Assembly (NCBI GenBank): GCA_943788775.1
Contig: CALSRO010000003.1
Location: 124,001-188,000, forward strand
Reading direction: 5' to 3'
From: an uncultured Flavobacteriales bacterium
GTDB lineage: Bacteria > Bacteroidota > Bacteroidia > Flavobacteriales_G > Salibacteraceae
DNA: 64,000 nt
A program made the translations under genes and the position numbers. The notes under the pieces are model-generated. The model saw nothing but the letters and a program-made list of their open reading frames with translations. It was not told where the DNA came from and searched no databases. This document shows positions 10,095 to 18,610 of this stretch, one piece after another (the stretch's first letter is position 1; every line of letters begins with the position of its first letter).

Positions 10095-10841
10095 TTAGGT
10101 TAACATGCCGCCATCCACATTGATCACTTGACCCGTGATGTAAGCAGACATATCGCTCGCAAGGAATAAGGCTAAGTTAGCCACATCGTCAGCAGTTCCA
10201 CCTCGTTTTAATGGAATAGCATCTCTCCAAGTTTGAACCATGGCTTCATCTAAAGCTCCCGTCATTTCGGTTTCAATAAAACCAGGGGCGATAGCATTTG
10301 ATCGGATATTTCTAGAGCCCAACTCTAACGCCACTGATTTCGTAAACCCGAGGATACCGGCTTTGGATGCCGCGTAGTTCGACTGACCCGCATTTCCTTT
10401 CACACCCACCACCGAGCTCATATTTATAATGGAGCCGCTCCTTTGCTTCAACATGGTGCTCTGAACTGCCTTGGTCATATTAAATACCGACTTCAGGTTA
10501 GTGGTCATCACCTCGTCCCATTGCTCTTCGCTCATTCTCATCAACAGGGTGTCTCGGGTGATCCCAGCGTTATTGACCACAATATCGATGCGCTCGAACT
10601 CTTTCACAATGTCGGCAACGATGGTTTCACACATCTTGTAATCAGCCACATCAAACTTGTATCCTCGTGCTCTTACTCCTTTGGCGAGTAAATCATGCTC
10701 CAAAGCCTTGGCTTTTTCATCGCTGCTTACATAGGTGAAGATGACATCTGCACCTTGATCTGCAAATAGCTCAGCGATCCCTTTTCCAATGCCTCTTGTA
10801 GCCCCAGTAACGATGGCTACCTTATTCTCTAATAATTTCAT
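10095..10841 (-). CDS. fabG: 3-oxoacyl-[acyl-carrier-protein] reductase
   Basis: This classical short-chain dehydrogenase reduces 3-oxoacyl-ACP with NADPH in fatty acid elongation. The nucleotide motif TGATRGIGKG starts near residue 12, NNAG is present in VVNNAGITRD, the catalytic Ser lies in SSVVG, and the Tyr-Lys pair in YAASK. The end GQVINVDGGM is characteristic of FabG. I chose the ATG at 10841 (MKLLENKVAIVTG, 248 residues), which fits the family length; the longer ATG at 10862 adds seven residues with no counterpart. A hairpin follows the stop. It appears to be transcribed alone. Confidence 0.95.
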   Translation of the reverse strand: MKLLENKVAIVTGATRGIGKGIAELFADQGADVIFTYVSSDEKAKALEHDLLAKGVRARGYKFDVADYKMCETIVADIVKEFERIDIVVNNAGITRDTLLMRMSEEQWDEVMTTNLKSVFNMTKAVQSTMLKQRSGSIINMSSVVGVKGNAGQSNYAASKAGILGFTKSVALELGSRNIRSNAIAPGFIETEMTGALDEAMVQTWRDAIPLKRGGTADDVANLALFLASDMSAYITGQVINVDGGMLT

Positions 10842-10929
10842 CGATTTCAATTTGAGCCCCAAAGAAAATGAATCGTTGCTTGCGAAACTAATTTTCGATG
10901 AATAGGTGAATTAAAACGCTTAATTAATC

Positions 10930-10937
10930 TATTTTTG
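10930..10937 (+). promoter_or_regulatory. Candidate -7 box for the PorP-like gene
   Basis: TATTTTTG matches the Bacteroidota -7 consensus TAnnTTTG and ends 11 bases before the GTG start at 10949. No convincing -33 TTTG is visible at the expected distance, so this is a weak prediction. Confidence 0.4.
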
Positions 10938-10948
10938 AGATTAGCCGA

Positions 10949-11704
10949 GTGAACAAACGAAAAGTTATACTAGCCCTCAGTTCAATCATCCTGTCGATGC
11001 CCCTTTGGTCGCAATGGGCAGTAATTGATCCATATCAAACAGGAAGTGCCATTGGAGTGCTTTTTCCACAGTTTAATGGGTGGCATGGTAGTGGGCAACT
11101 TGGTGGTTTCACACAACAAAAATGGAATGGTTTTGAAGGTAGGCCTCAGAACTACCACATGTTTGGTGATCTCTATATCCCCAAAGCGAATTCATCGTTG
11201 GGAGGAATTGTATACACTGAAATATTCGGTCAAACTCAAAGCAGGGTAGCAGCTTTTAATTTCACGTATCGAATTCATATTGGAGATTTGTATTTGCTTC
11301 CTACGATAGGTTATCAACGTCATCAGTTTGTTTATAAATCGAATAGCAGTTTCCCTGTAGATGGAATTTCTAGTCAAGGTATCTCTGAAACACATACTGG
11401 AAATCAACTGAACGGAGGCCTTGGTTTCATCTATGATAAGTGGTACGGTACCATTCACTACAATGGATATTCGAATATTAACCCTAAATGGATATATGTT
11501 GGAGCGAAATATGACTTTAATGGCTTGGCTGGAGTGGCACTTGGAGGTGAAATTATGCAACGTTTCCGCTTCTCCTATTCGTATGACATTACTACCTCAC
11601 GCCTTGGTAATCAAACTCTTGGCTCTCACGAATTAGCCATGCGTATTTGGCTTTTCAAAGACAAAGTGAAAAGGCAGTTCTTGTCTAATTTGCCTTTGAT
11701 GTAA
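10949..11704 (+). CDS. PorP/SprF-family type IX secretion membrane protein
   Basis: A 251-residue outer-membrane beta-barrel with a signal peptide (KVILALSSIILSMPLWSQ). The order fits PorP/SprF-like proteins: short N-terminal ATDPYQTGSA-type segment, repeated amphipathic strands, NGGLGFIYDKWYGTIHYN in the second half, and a terminal HELAMRIWLF strand that resembles the family's HELMLRY ending. These proteins take part in T9SS assembly or in surface attachment of particular cargo. It uses a GTG start. It is a single gene convergent with sucD, and the two share a bidirectional terminator. Which cargo it serves cannot be read from sequence. Confidence 0.75.
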   Translation: MNKRKVILALSSIILSMPLWSQWAVIDPYQTGSAIGVLFPQFNGWHGSGQLGGFTQQKWNGFEGRPQNYHMFGDLYIPKANSSLGGIVYTEIFGQTQSRVAAFNFTYRIHIGDLYLLPTIGYQRHQFVYKSNSSFPVDGISSQGISETHTGNQLNGGLGFIYDKWYGTIHYNGYSNINPKWIYVGAKYDFNGLAGVALGGEIMQRFRFSYSYDITTSRLGNQTLGSHELAMRIWLFKDKVKRQFLSNLPLM

Positions 11705-11725
11705 TGGTCCGAAACTATTAAGCAT

Positions 11726-11759
11726 AAAAAAAGCCGATTCAAATATGAATCGGCTTTTT
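11726..11759. terminator. Bidirectional Rho-independent terminator
   Basis: A perfect 9-bp stem (11733-11741 with 11746-11754, loop AATA) is flanked by an A-run on the left and a T-run on the right. It lies between the convergent PorP-like gene and sucD and can end transcription from both sides. Confidence 0.9.
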
Positions 11760-11777
11760 ATATCTGATTTCTTTTCG

Positions 11778-12659
11778 TTAGGCAGTCACTCCCATGATCT
11801 CAGCCATGATCTTTCCGATCTCGGCTGGAGAGTCCGCCACACTTAAGCCGCATTCTCTCAAGATTTTCATTTTGGCTGCAGCTGTATCATCCGCACCACC
11901 AACGATGGCCCCTGCGTGACCCATTCTTCGTCCTTTTGGCGCTGTTTGACCCGCGATAAATCCAACCACAGGCTTTCTGTTGCCATCCTTTTGAATCCAT
12001 CGGGCTGCATTGGCTTCAAGGTTTCCACCAATCTCCCCGATCATTACGATACCATGTGTTTCTGGATCGTTCATCAAAAGCTCGACCGCTTCTTGTGTCG
12101 TAGTTCCGATGATAGGATCACCTCCAATTCCGATGGCCGTTGAAACTCCCATACCTGCTTTCACCACTTGATCCGCAGCTTCGTACGTCAAAGTTCCTGA
12201 CTTAGATACGATTCCAATATTTCCTTTTTTGAAAACAAATCCGGGCATGATACCCACCTTCGCTTCTCCTGGTGTAATCACTCCTGGGCAGTTAGGACCG
12301 ATCAATCGGCAATCCTTATCGCTGAGGTATTCTTTCACCTTCACCATGTCATTCACCGGAATTCCTTCCGTGATACACACAATTACCTTAATCCCCGCTT
12401 CAGCCGCTTCCATGATCGCATCGCCAGCAAAGGCTGGTGGAACAAAAATGATACTCACGTTCGCACTTGTTTTTGCAACCGCATCTGCCACTGTATTGAA
12501 CACAGGTTTATCCAAATGCGTTTGACCGCCTTTGTTTGGGGTAACACCACCAACCACGTTGGTCCCGTATGCAATCATTTGCTCTGCGTGGAATGTTCCT
12601 TCGCTTCCTGTGAAGCCTTGAACAATAACTTTTGAATCCTTATTTACTAGTACACTCAT
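11778..12659 (-). CDS. sucD: Succinate--CoA ligase, alpha subunit
   Basis: The 293-residue protein is the CoA-binding, phosphohistidine-carrying subunit of succinyl-CoA synthetase in the citric acid cycle. Visible marks are the Rossmann start [17 protein letters not shown], the phosphate loop [21 protein letters not shown], and the phosphorylated His in RMGHAGAIV near residue 246. Length is normal. The beta subunit gene sucC is not adjacent, as is common in Bacteroidota where the two genes are often unlinked. It is transcribed toward the terminator shared with the PorP-like gene. Confidence 0.96.
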   Translation of the reverse strand: MSVLVNKDSKVIVQGFTGSEGTFHAEQMIAYGTNVVGGVTPNKGGQTHLDKPVFNTVADAVAKTSANVSIIFVPPAFAGDAIMEAAEAGIKVIVCITEGIPVNDMVKVKEYLSDKDCRLIGPNCPGVITPGEAKVGIMPGFVFKKGNIGIVSKSGTLTYEAADQVVKAGMGVSTAIGIGGDPIIGTTTQEAVELLMNDPETHGIVMIGEIGGNLEANAARWIQKDGNRKPVVGFIAGQTAPKGRRMGHAGAIVGGADDTAAAKMKILRECGLSVADSPAEIGKIMAEIMGVTA

Positions 12660-12756
12660 GCCTTTTGAATTGGTGGCCGAAAATAGCTATTCGAACAATG
12701 ATTGAAAAGATTAATCGAGGCTTTTGTCTTTAAGATATTATTAGTCAATTCGTAGA

Positions 12757-13962
12757 GTGCGAAATCGATGGATAATTACAGTAATCTCCTTGCTCTTGTC
12801 ATGGGCATTGCAGGCGCAAATCCAGTATCGAACCATCGAGGTCGGAGCATTGGGTGGAAAAATGCTGGACATCTATCCGAATTTCCCCAGTCGAGGTTTG
12901 CACCGAGCCGTGATTCTCTCATACTCTCATCTCAGAGACACTCAAGCCAATCGTGACTTTGGCAGACCTACAGCGGGAGCTACGCTTTCTTTTCATGATT
13001 TCGGAAACGCAAAAGTTATGGGCTATGGCATTGGCTTGCAATTCGAAATGACCTTTGCGCAGCGATTGACTGAAAAATTCTACTTGATTGAAAAATTCAG
13101 ACCTGGGGTGGTGTATAGTACAAAGCCGTTTCACTACCTGGACAATCCCAAGAATATCGTGATGGGTTCCTCCTTCGCTGCACTCATGGGAGCAACGATG
13201 GGCATTCGGTATTCCATATCAAAAAGATTAAGCACTTGCCTTGAAGCAAGTATTTGGCACAGCTCAAATGGACATACGACTCTTCCCAATGTTGGGATGA
13301 ACTCGCCCCTGGCCATGATTTCCATGCGATATGTATTTAGCGAGGATAGTGTGTCCGTAAATCACCGAGGTCCAGGGACGAATCGCTTTCTCAGTCCTTG
13401 GAGTCTGACCATCGGAGGCGCTTATGGAATCAACGAGGCTGGAGGTACAACTCAGCCGGTAAACGGTCCATTGTATGCCAAGGGTTTAGCCTCCATAGGT
13501 GTAGGCTACACCTTCAGAAGAATTCACCGAGTGACTCTGGCGATGGAGGGCTATTATGACAATACTTACCGACTATGGAATGAATCGCAAGAATGGGTCA
13601 AGGAGGATGAGTTTGTGCAATCTTCGGCCCTAATGATCCTGCTAGGACATGAATTCATTTACAATCGATGGGCGCTGGTTATAAATGCAGGTGTCAATGT
13701 TTACAATCCTACCCTCAATAGAATCGTGGGTGATATTGAAGCGAACACCGCTCCGAATAAAATCAAACGATGGATTCGTGGTAGATTCGCCATTCGGCAT
13801 TATATCTGGAAACCTAGAAAAGGTCGTGCTTCACTTTACGCCCAAGCTGGAATCAAATCAAACTTTGGTCAAGCAGACTTTTTAGAGTTTGGATTGGGAA
13901 TGACTTTTAAAGGTTCGAAAAAGGTATGCGATAAACCTCTCCCATCTCCGTCCCCACTATAA
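12757..13962 (+). CDS. Acyloxyacyl hydrolase / PagL-like lipid A deacylase family
   Basis: A 401-residue outer-membrane protein with a signal peptide (RWIITVISLLLSWALQAQ) and a GTG start. The motif WHSSNGHT near residue 167 carries the His-x-Ser-Asn arrangement of PagL and the acyloxyacyl hydrolase family, in which His and Ser are catalytic. The rest is strand-rich, as expected for a beta-barrel that trims acyl chains from lipid A. It is much longer than Pseudomonas PagL (about 150 residues); long versions are usual in this phylum. Its 3' end overlaps the convergent propeller gene by 56 bases. Confidence 0.75.
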   Translation: MRNRWIITVISLLLSWALQAQIQYRTIEVGALGGKMLDIYPNFPSRGLHRAVILSYSHLRDTQANRDFGRPTAGATLSFHDFGNAKVMGYGIGLQFEMTFAQRLTEKFYLIEKFRPGVVYSTKPFHYLDNPKNIVMGSSFAALMGATMGIRYSISKRLSTCLEASIWHSSNGHTTLPNVGMNSPLAMISMRYVFSEDSVSVNHRGPGTNRFLSPWSLTIGGAYGINEAGGTTQPVNGPLYAKGLASIGVGYTFRRIHRVTLAMEGYYDNTYRLWNESQEWVKEDEFVQSSALMILLGHEFIYNRWALVINAGVNVYNPTLNRIVGDIEANTAPNKIKRWIRGRFAIRHYIWKPRKGRASLYAQAGIKSNFGQADFLEFGLGMTFKGSKKVCDKPLPSPSPL

Positions 13963-14872
13963 AATGATCGGCACCGATCCAAACATCGAGCAAATCTTGT
14001 TGTGTTTCCAAATTATACCACTGCCATGACTCTCCGTTCGAGCTGTGTGCTAATCTCCCATCTTGCGCCACGATTATAAAATGCCCGTTTTTATAGCGCA
14101 TTCTATTGACATAATGAGCACCCTTTGGGTTATGCACCTCAGCCCATGATTCACCTCCATCTTTTGTTTTCATGACCCGACCATCATAGGTAACTAACCA
14201 ACCTGAATTGTTAGATTCAAAGGTCATGTCCGCAATAAATACACCTTTCAAGTCTATACGCTGCCACACTGAATCAGAGCTGGTTTTTGTGAGTAACATT
14301 CCATTTCCACCAACCCATGCCCTCCAAGAATTGCTATCCTGAAAAGTAGCCAGCGCTCTTAATTCATGATCTATTTCTAATGGGTTCCAACTTCTGGTCG
14401 AGTCTGAACTTTGATAGATCACCCCTTTGCTCAATTCGCCACCGACAATGGCTAAAAAATCCGTTCCAACGCGTTCCATTTTCCGAATTGGATGCTGGTA
14501 CAAATCACCTACCCAATCTTTTTCGTTGAAATAATAGGGTTCGAAATGGATTAAATCCATCGATTGATTGATTTGTGCTTGATCCAAACCTATCCAATAC
14601 CTTCCAGCAAACTCTCCAATCGAGTAAACAGGGCTCTTAAAGTTGGACTTGACAAGAATAAAATTCATCTCGTCTATATGCGCCACAGAGATGAAACCTT
14701 CGGCACTTTTATCTCCGCCTCCAGCCACAATGGTATCTCCAAAAGATCGTAAGACCCGAATTGGTGCGACTCCTTCAAAGGGAATTTGCTCGAATTCTAA
14801 GGTTTTCGCATCCTTATCGCAGGAGCTAAACGCAAAAAGTGTGAGTAGGAACAGGATAGAATTGGTCTTCAT
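13907..14872 (-). CDS. Beta-propeller (YCF48/BNR-like) lipoprotein
   Basis: A 321-residue protein begins with a lipoprotein signal (MKTNSILFLLTLFAFSSC, Cys at 18). At least three blade-like repeats carry SxDxTRSW or TKDGGESW motifs (SSDSTRSWNPL, KTKDGGESWAEV, SSNGESWQW), typical of BNR/Ycf48-like propellers. Such proteins are surface or periplasmic binding platforms; no enzymatic residues are seen. The last 56 bases overlap the convergent acyloxyacyl hydrolase gene, so both C-termini are encoded on opposite strands of the same DNA. It is divergent from mnmE, with a -7 box on each strand between them. Confidence 0.75.
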   Translation of the reverse strand: MKTNSILFLLTLFAFSSCDKDAKTLEFEQIPFEGVAPIRVLRSFGDTIVAGGGDKSAEGFISVAHIDEMNFILVKSNFKSPVYSIGEFAGRYWIGLDQAQINQSMDLIHFEPYYFNEKDWVGDLYQHPIRKMERVGTDFLAIVGGELSKGVIYQSSDSTRSWNPLEIDHELRALATFQDSNSWRAWVGGNGMLLTKTSSDSVWQRIDLKGVFIADMTFESNNSGWLVTYDGRVMKTKDGGESWAEVHNPKGAHYVNRMRYKNGHFIIVAQDGRLAHSSNGESWQWYNLETQQDLLDVWIGADHFIVGTEMGEVYRIPFSNL

Positions 14873-14880
14873 CTGAAGAT

Positions 14881-14888
14881 CAAAGGTA
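14881..14888 (-). promoter_or_regulatory. Candidate -7 box for the propeller lipoprotein gene
   Basis: On the minus strand this reads TACCTTTG, a full match to TAnnTTTG, ending 8 bases before the ATG at 14872. It pairs with a plus-strand box at 14906 to form a divergent promoter. Confidence 0.45.
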
Positions 14889-14905
14889 TTGTGCGAGGTT
14901 CAAAG

Positions 14906-14913
14906 TACATTTG
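14906..14913 (+). promoter_or_regulatory. Candidate -7 box for mnmE
   Basis: TACATTTG matches TAnnTTTG and ends 8 bases before the ATG at 14922. Because the box lies downstream of the longer in-frame ATG (14889), it supports 14922 as the real start and implies a very short leader. Confidence 0.45.
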
Positions 14914-14921
14914 CGCCCGCA

Positions 14922-16268
14922 ATGCAAAGTCAAAACACCATCGCAGCCATAAGTACACCGCATGGAGAAGGTGCCATCGGTATTATTCGATTGTCCGGTA
15001 GGGAGGCATTGAACATATGCTCGAAACACGTATCGTCTAAGGTCTTAGAACAACCCGCCAATCAATCGAGTTTTTATCGTTTTAAGATTGGTGAGAGCAC
15101 TTTAGACGAGGTTGTATTAACCGTTTTCCGGGCGCCTCATTCCTATACAGGTGAGGACATTTGCGAAATCTCTTTTCACGGCTCGAGCTTCATCCTCAAT
15201 CAAGCAATGGAAGCCTTGATCGCATCAGGCGCAAACCTTGCCTCTCCGGGGGAGTTTACTCAACGAGCCTTTTTGAATGGCAAGATGGATTTGAGCCAAG
15301 CGGAAGCTGTGGCGGATTTAATTGCCTCCGAATCAGAAGCAGAACATCGATTGGCCATGAATCAAATGCGCGGAGGGTTTTCGCAAGAAATCAATCTCTT
15401 GCGCGAGGAGTTGATCAATTTCGCTAGTTTGATTGAGCTAGAGTTAGACTTCAGCGAGGAGGATGTGGAGTTTGCAAACCGAGATGAATTGCAGGCGCTT
15501 ATTGAAAAGATCCAAGGATTTGTGACCAAACTGATCGAATCGTTTCGATTGGGTAATGCGGTAAAAAATGGCATTCCCATTGCCATCATTGGTAAACCAA
15601 ATGCAGGTAAATCAACCTTGTTGAATGCCCTTTTGAATGAAGATAAAGCGATAGTCTCCGAAATTGCAGGAACTACTCGCGATGCCATCGAAGATGTGGT
15701 AAACATAAATGGCATTCGATTTAGATTCATTGATACGGCCGGGATCCGAGAAACGGATGACATCATAGAATCCATTGGAGTGAAACGCAGCTATGAGAAA
15801 ATGCTGAGTGCTTCGGCCGTGCTCTATTTATTTGACATTGCCGAGTCAAGCGAGGAACATATAAAAAGCATCGAAATGATTCGCGAAAAGTTGTCTAGCA
15901 ATACGCGTCTTTTGGTCGTTGGCAACAAATCAGATCGATGCAAGAACGCCCACCAAGTGGATGTTTTGATCTCAGCAAAAACAGGTGAAGGCTTAGATGA
16001 ATTGAAAGACGCTTTAGGTTCCTTGATTGAAATTGGAAACTTGGGTAAGGGCGATACGGTTGTCACGAATACGCGGCACTTGGAAGCATTGAAAGCCACT
16101 AATAACGCATTGGAATCTTCATTAACGGCACTTTCTAGTGGTTTGTCGGGCGACTTAGTAGCAGCTGACATCCGCGAAGCGCTGCATCATTTAGGTAGCA
16201 TCACGGGCTCCATCTCAGCCGATGATTTGTTGGGTAATATTTTTGGAAAGTTCTGTATCGGGAAATGA
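14922..16268 (+). CDS. mnmE: tRNA uridine-5-carboxymethylaminomethyl(34) synthesis GTPase MnmE
   Basis: MnmE acts with MnmG to modify the wobble uridine of certain tRNAs. The 448-residue protein has the tetrahydrofolate-binding N-terminal domain (TIAAISTPHGEGAIGIIRLSG), a helical domain, and an inserted GTPase domain with G1 GKPNAGKS near residue 223, the switch motif AGTTRD, DTAGIRETDD and NKSD. It ends in FCIGK, the family's conserved C-terminal Cys motif. I chose the ATG at 14922 (MQSQNTIAAI) because homologues start there and a -7 box lies just upstream. An IS3-family element begins within a few bases of its stop codon but does not damage the protein. Confidence 0.96.
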   Translation: MQSQNTIAAISTPHGEGAIGIIRLSGREALNICSKHVSSKVLEQPANQSSFYRFKIGESTLDEVVLTVFRAPHSYTGEDICEISFHGSSFILNQAMEALIASGANLASPGEFTQRAFLNGKMDLSQAEAVADLIASESEAEHRLAMNQMRGGFSQEINLLREELINFASLIELELDFSEEDVEFANRDELQALIEKIQGFVTKLIESFRLGNAVKNGIPIAIIGKPNAGKSTLLNALLNEDKAIVSEIAGTTRDAIEDVVNINGIRFRFIDTAGIRETDDIIESIGVKRSYEKMLSASAVLYLFDIAESSEEHIKSIEMIREKLSSNTRLLVVGNKSDRCKNAHQVDVLISAKTGEGLDELKDALGSLIEIGNLGKGDTVVTNTRHLEALKATNNALESSLTALSSGLSGDLVAADIREALHHLGSITGSISADDLLGNIFGKFCIGK

Positions 16269-16360
16269 AGTGTAACCCGTCAGCACAATTCGGACACAAC
16301 TTAGTAAATTCTTAATCATAGTTTTAGTCTTTTGGCTAGAGCTTTTAAAACTTAGTTGTT

Positions 16361-16708
16361 ATGGGAGCAAAGAAGAAGTCCGAGTCCATTATCAAGGACA
16401 TTAAAAGAAGAACACGCAGAGCCTTTTCATCCGAAGAGAAGATCGCCATTGTGCTGGAAGGTCTTCGTGGTGAGGAGAGCATTGCTGCGATCTGTCGAAG
16501 AGAAGGTATTGCTCAAGCGTTGTACTACCGGTGGAGTAAGACCTTCTTAGAGGCTGGTAAACAACGCTTGTCAGGAGATACCTTACGGGAAGCCAACACA
16601 GAGGAGGTCGATAGTCTCCGCAAAGAGAATACAGCCTTGAAGGAGGTTGTAGCAGAGTTGACCTTGCGAGAGCGGGTGCTAAAAAAAAGCTTGACTGGAC
16701 TCGAATAA
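16361..16708 (+). CDS. IS3-family transposase OrfA
   Basis: The 115-residue protein carries a helix-turn-helix near residues 20-60 (EEKIAIVLEGLRGEESIAAI and RREGIAQALYYRW), which binds the terminal repeats, then a leucine-rich coiled coil (DSLRKENTALKEVVAELTLRE) for dimerisation. Near its 3' end is a run of eight A residues (16681-16688) inside the codons CTA AAA AAA AGC. A -1 slip there would join it to OrfB without meeting a stop, as in other IS3 elements that make an OrfAB fusion transposase. Confidence 0.85.
   Translation: MGAKKKSESIIKDIKRRTRRAFSSEEKIAIVLEGLRGEESIAAICRREGIAQALYYRWSKTFLEAGKQRLSGDTLREANTEEVDSLRKENTALKEVVAELTLRERVLKKSLTGLE
16681..16688 (+). promoter_or_regulatory. Putative -1 programmed frameshift site in the IS element
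   Basis: Eight A residues place A-AAA-AAA in the OrfA frame. After a -1 slip the reading continues as K-L-D-W-T-R-I-N-F-H-R-Y into the OrfB ATG at 16723, with no stop between. This is the expected position for IS3-type OrfAB production. Confidence 0.7.
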
Positions 16709-16722
16709 ACTTTCACAGGTAT

Positions 16723-17688
16723 ATGCGATACAGTCCGGAAGAGAAGATGGAGATCATCCGTATGGTGGATGGTTCAGAACTGGGAGTCAAGCGTACCCTT
16801 CAGGAGCTTGGCATAGCCAGGAGTACTTTTTACTCTTGGTATGAAAAGTACCTCAATGATGAGCCCCTGGAAAAGCAGACCAGGGCGAGTTACTGGAACC
16901 GTATTCCTGATGAGTACAAAGCCAAGGTGATTGAGACTGCTCTTGAACTGACCCATCTCTCGCCTCGCGAGATCGCTACCCACATGACCGATCACTCGGG
17001 TCACTTCATCTCAGAGAGCAGCGTTTATCGCATCCTTAAGAGAGCGGGGCTGATCACCTCTCCAGCACATATCCTGCTGGCAGCTGAGAAGGAGTTCAGC
17101 AATAAGACCACCCGGGTACATCAGATGTGGCAAACCGACTTTACCTATATGAAGATCCAGGGGTGGGGATGGTATTACCTATCGACTGTTTTGGACGACT
17201 TCAGCCGGTTTATCGTCCACTGGGAGCTGTGTAAGTCAATGGGGACGAACGATGTAGAACGTACAATCAACCATGCATTACGCAAGGCTGGTCTGAGCCG
17301 AAAACAACGGCCAACCCTACTCTCTGACAATGGGCCTTGTTATGTGAGCGATGATCTCAAAAAGTTCCTTGGGGAACAAGAAATAGAACATGTACGAGGA
17401 AGACCGTTCCATCCTCAAACACAAGGTAAAATCGAACGGTATCATAGAACCATGAAAAATGTGGTAAAGCTCGAGCACTACTATTTGCCTCAGGAGTTAG
17501 AGTATCGTATGGCTGAGTTCGTCGAATACTACAACACCAAGAGATACCACGAATCACTACAAAACTGCACCCCTGAAGATGTCTATCTGGGAAGGCAATC
17601 TCAGATCTTGGAAAGAAGAAAAAGAATCAAACGAAAATCAATGCAAAAAAGACGAAGAAATCATCGATTGGAAATGATCAAAATCTAA
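16723..17688 (+). CDS. IS3-family transposase OrfB (DDE integrase core)
   Basis: The 321-residue catalytic protein has an N-terminal HTH-like region (EEKMEIIRMVDGSELGVKRT), an HTH_21-type segment, and an rve integrase core. The catalytic triad is visible as D in QTDFTYMK, D in LLSDNGPCY and E in GKIERYH. The tail is strongly basic (RRKRIKRKSMQKRRRNHR). It lies in the -1 frame relative to OrfA. No internal stop or frameshift is seen. Confidence 0.9.
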   Translation: MRYSPEEKMEIIRMVDGSELGVKRTLQELGIARSTFYSWYEKYLNDEPLEKQTRASYWNRIPDEYKAKVIETALELTHLSPREIATHMTDHSGHFISESSVYRILKRAGLITSPAHILLAAEKEFSNKTTRVHQMWQTDFTYMKIQGWGWYYLSTVLDDFSRFIVHWELCKSMGTNDVERTINHALRKAGLSRKQRPTLLSDNGPCYVSDDLKKFLGEQEIEHVRGRPFHPQTQGKIERYHRTMKNVVKLEHYYLPQELEYRMAEFVEYYNTKRYHESLQNCTPEDVYLGRQSQILERRKRIKRKSMQKRRRNHRLEMIKI

Positions 17689-17861
17689 CTTAATTTTAAA
17701 CCCGTTGTGTCCGAAATCTTTGAAGACGTACACTTTTCTAACTCAGCGCATATGTCAACAGATTCTGAACAGCGAGAAACTTTGATTTGATTGATTACAT
17801 TGATTTTATCACAAAAAAATGTTTCAGCCTTATCTCATAAAATTGATCTCGAAAAAGTATT

Positions 17862-18596
17862 CTAATTAACCAGTTCGTAACTCAAGTCAATCGTTATCGA
17901 TGCAGTTTTTAGTTTAGAACTCGTGTTGAATGTCCCTCCCCAGGAATAGTCATCATCTGAATACTGTCCCACAATCTGTAATATTCCCATTTCTGCAGAT
18001 TTCAACTCACCAATGTCTGCTCCAGCTTCTATTGCAATAATAGAAGCCCGAGCCTTGGCATCTGCGGTAGCTTTTGAGAGTAAGTCTAATTTTAAATCCT
18101 TCAGCCCTGTGTAGTAATACCTTGGCGAGTCAGAATAAAATTGTACACCATTATTTAATACCTCAGTAATTGATCTTGAAGCCCTCTCGACTAAATCAAG
18201 GTTTGAAGATTCTATTTTGACATCTTGTGTTAATTTATATCCAAGAAACTCTTGATCGATATAGTTTCCCTCATCATTATAAATATTCTTGGTTACCTCT
18301 GAAGTTGATACCGAACCAAAGACAATCTCTTCATTCGAAATACCTGATTCAGTTAAAAACTTCAATACTACTTCTCGGTCTTTAGATAGTTCAGCATAGG
18401 CATTTTTTAATGACTTATTTTCTCTGTTAAAATTTCCTTCCCAAACAATTCGATCTGAAGTAAAATCTGTAGTCCCCATGCCTTTTACAGAAATAGTTGT
18501 ATTCTCTTCAATAAACCTGTATCTATTGAGATAGGTGTAACTTATAATGATTACTGTGATAATTGATACCGCTGAAACTAATGTTGGTGTTTTCAT
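17862..18596 (-). CDS. SIMPL domain-containing protein
   Basis: A 244-residue protein with one N-terminal membrane segment (about residues 6-24) and a SIMPL (DUF541) domain. The family's opening strand is ISVKGMGTTDFTSDRIVWEG, and its later part includes LLSKATADAKARASIIAIEAGADIGEL, close to the family's A-x2-KA-x2-A pattern. Bacterial members are periplasmic or membrane-anchored and mostly uncharacterised; some are induced by stress. It is the last gene of a three-gene minus-strand unit with 14- and 24-base gaps. Confidence 0.85.
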   Translation of the reverse strand: MKTPTLVSAVSIITVIIISYTYLNRYRFIEENTTISVKGMGTTDFTSDRIVWEGNFNRENKSLKNAYAELSKDREVVLKFLTESGISNEEIVFGSVSTSEVTKNIYNDEGNYIDQEFLGYKLTQDVKIESSNLDLVERASRSITEVLNNGVQFYSDSPRYYYTGLKDLKLDLLSKATADAKARASIIAIEAGADIGELKSAEMGILQIVGQYSDDDYSWGGTFNTSSKLKTASITIDLSYELVN

Positions 18597-18610
18597 TTTA
18601 CCCAGATTTA

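Larger units (their letters stand above)
16271..17732 (+). mobile_element. IS3-family insertion sequence, about 1.46 kb
   Basis: Two overlapping-frame transposase genes (16361-16708 and 16723-17688) lie between imperfect terminal inverted repeats. The left end 16271-16300 and the reverse complement of the right end 17732-17704 share TGTA at the tip and TTCGGACACAAC internally. Agreement can be extended outward to AAGTGTA/TACACTT, so each boundary is uncertain by 3 bases. No target duplication of 3-5 bases is obvious, which suggests an old insertion or a rearrangement. The left tip abuts the mnmE stop codon. Both reading frames look intact, so the element may still be active. Confidence 0.85.

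Noticed and set aside
15362..15775. 137-codon ORF antisense to mnmE
   Set aside because: Serine-rich shadow of a conserved GTPase gene.
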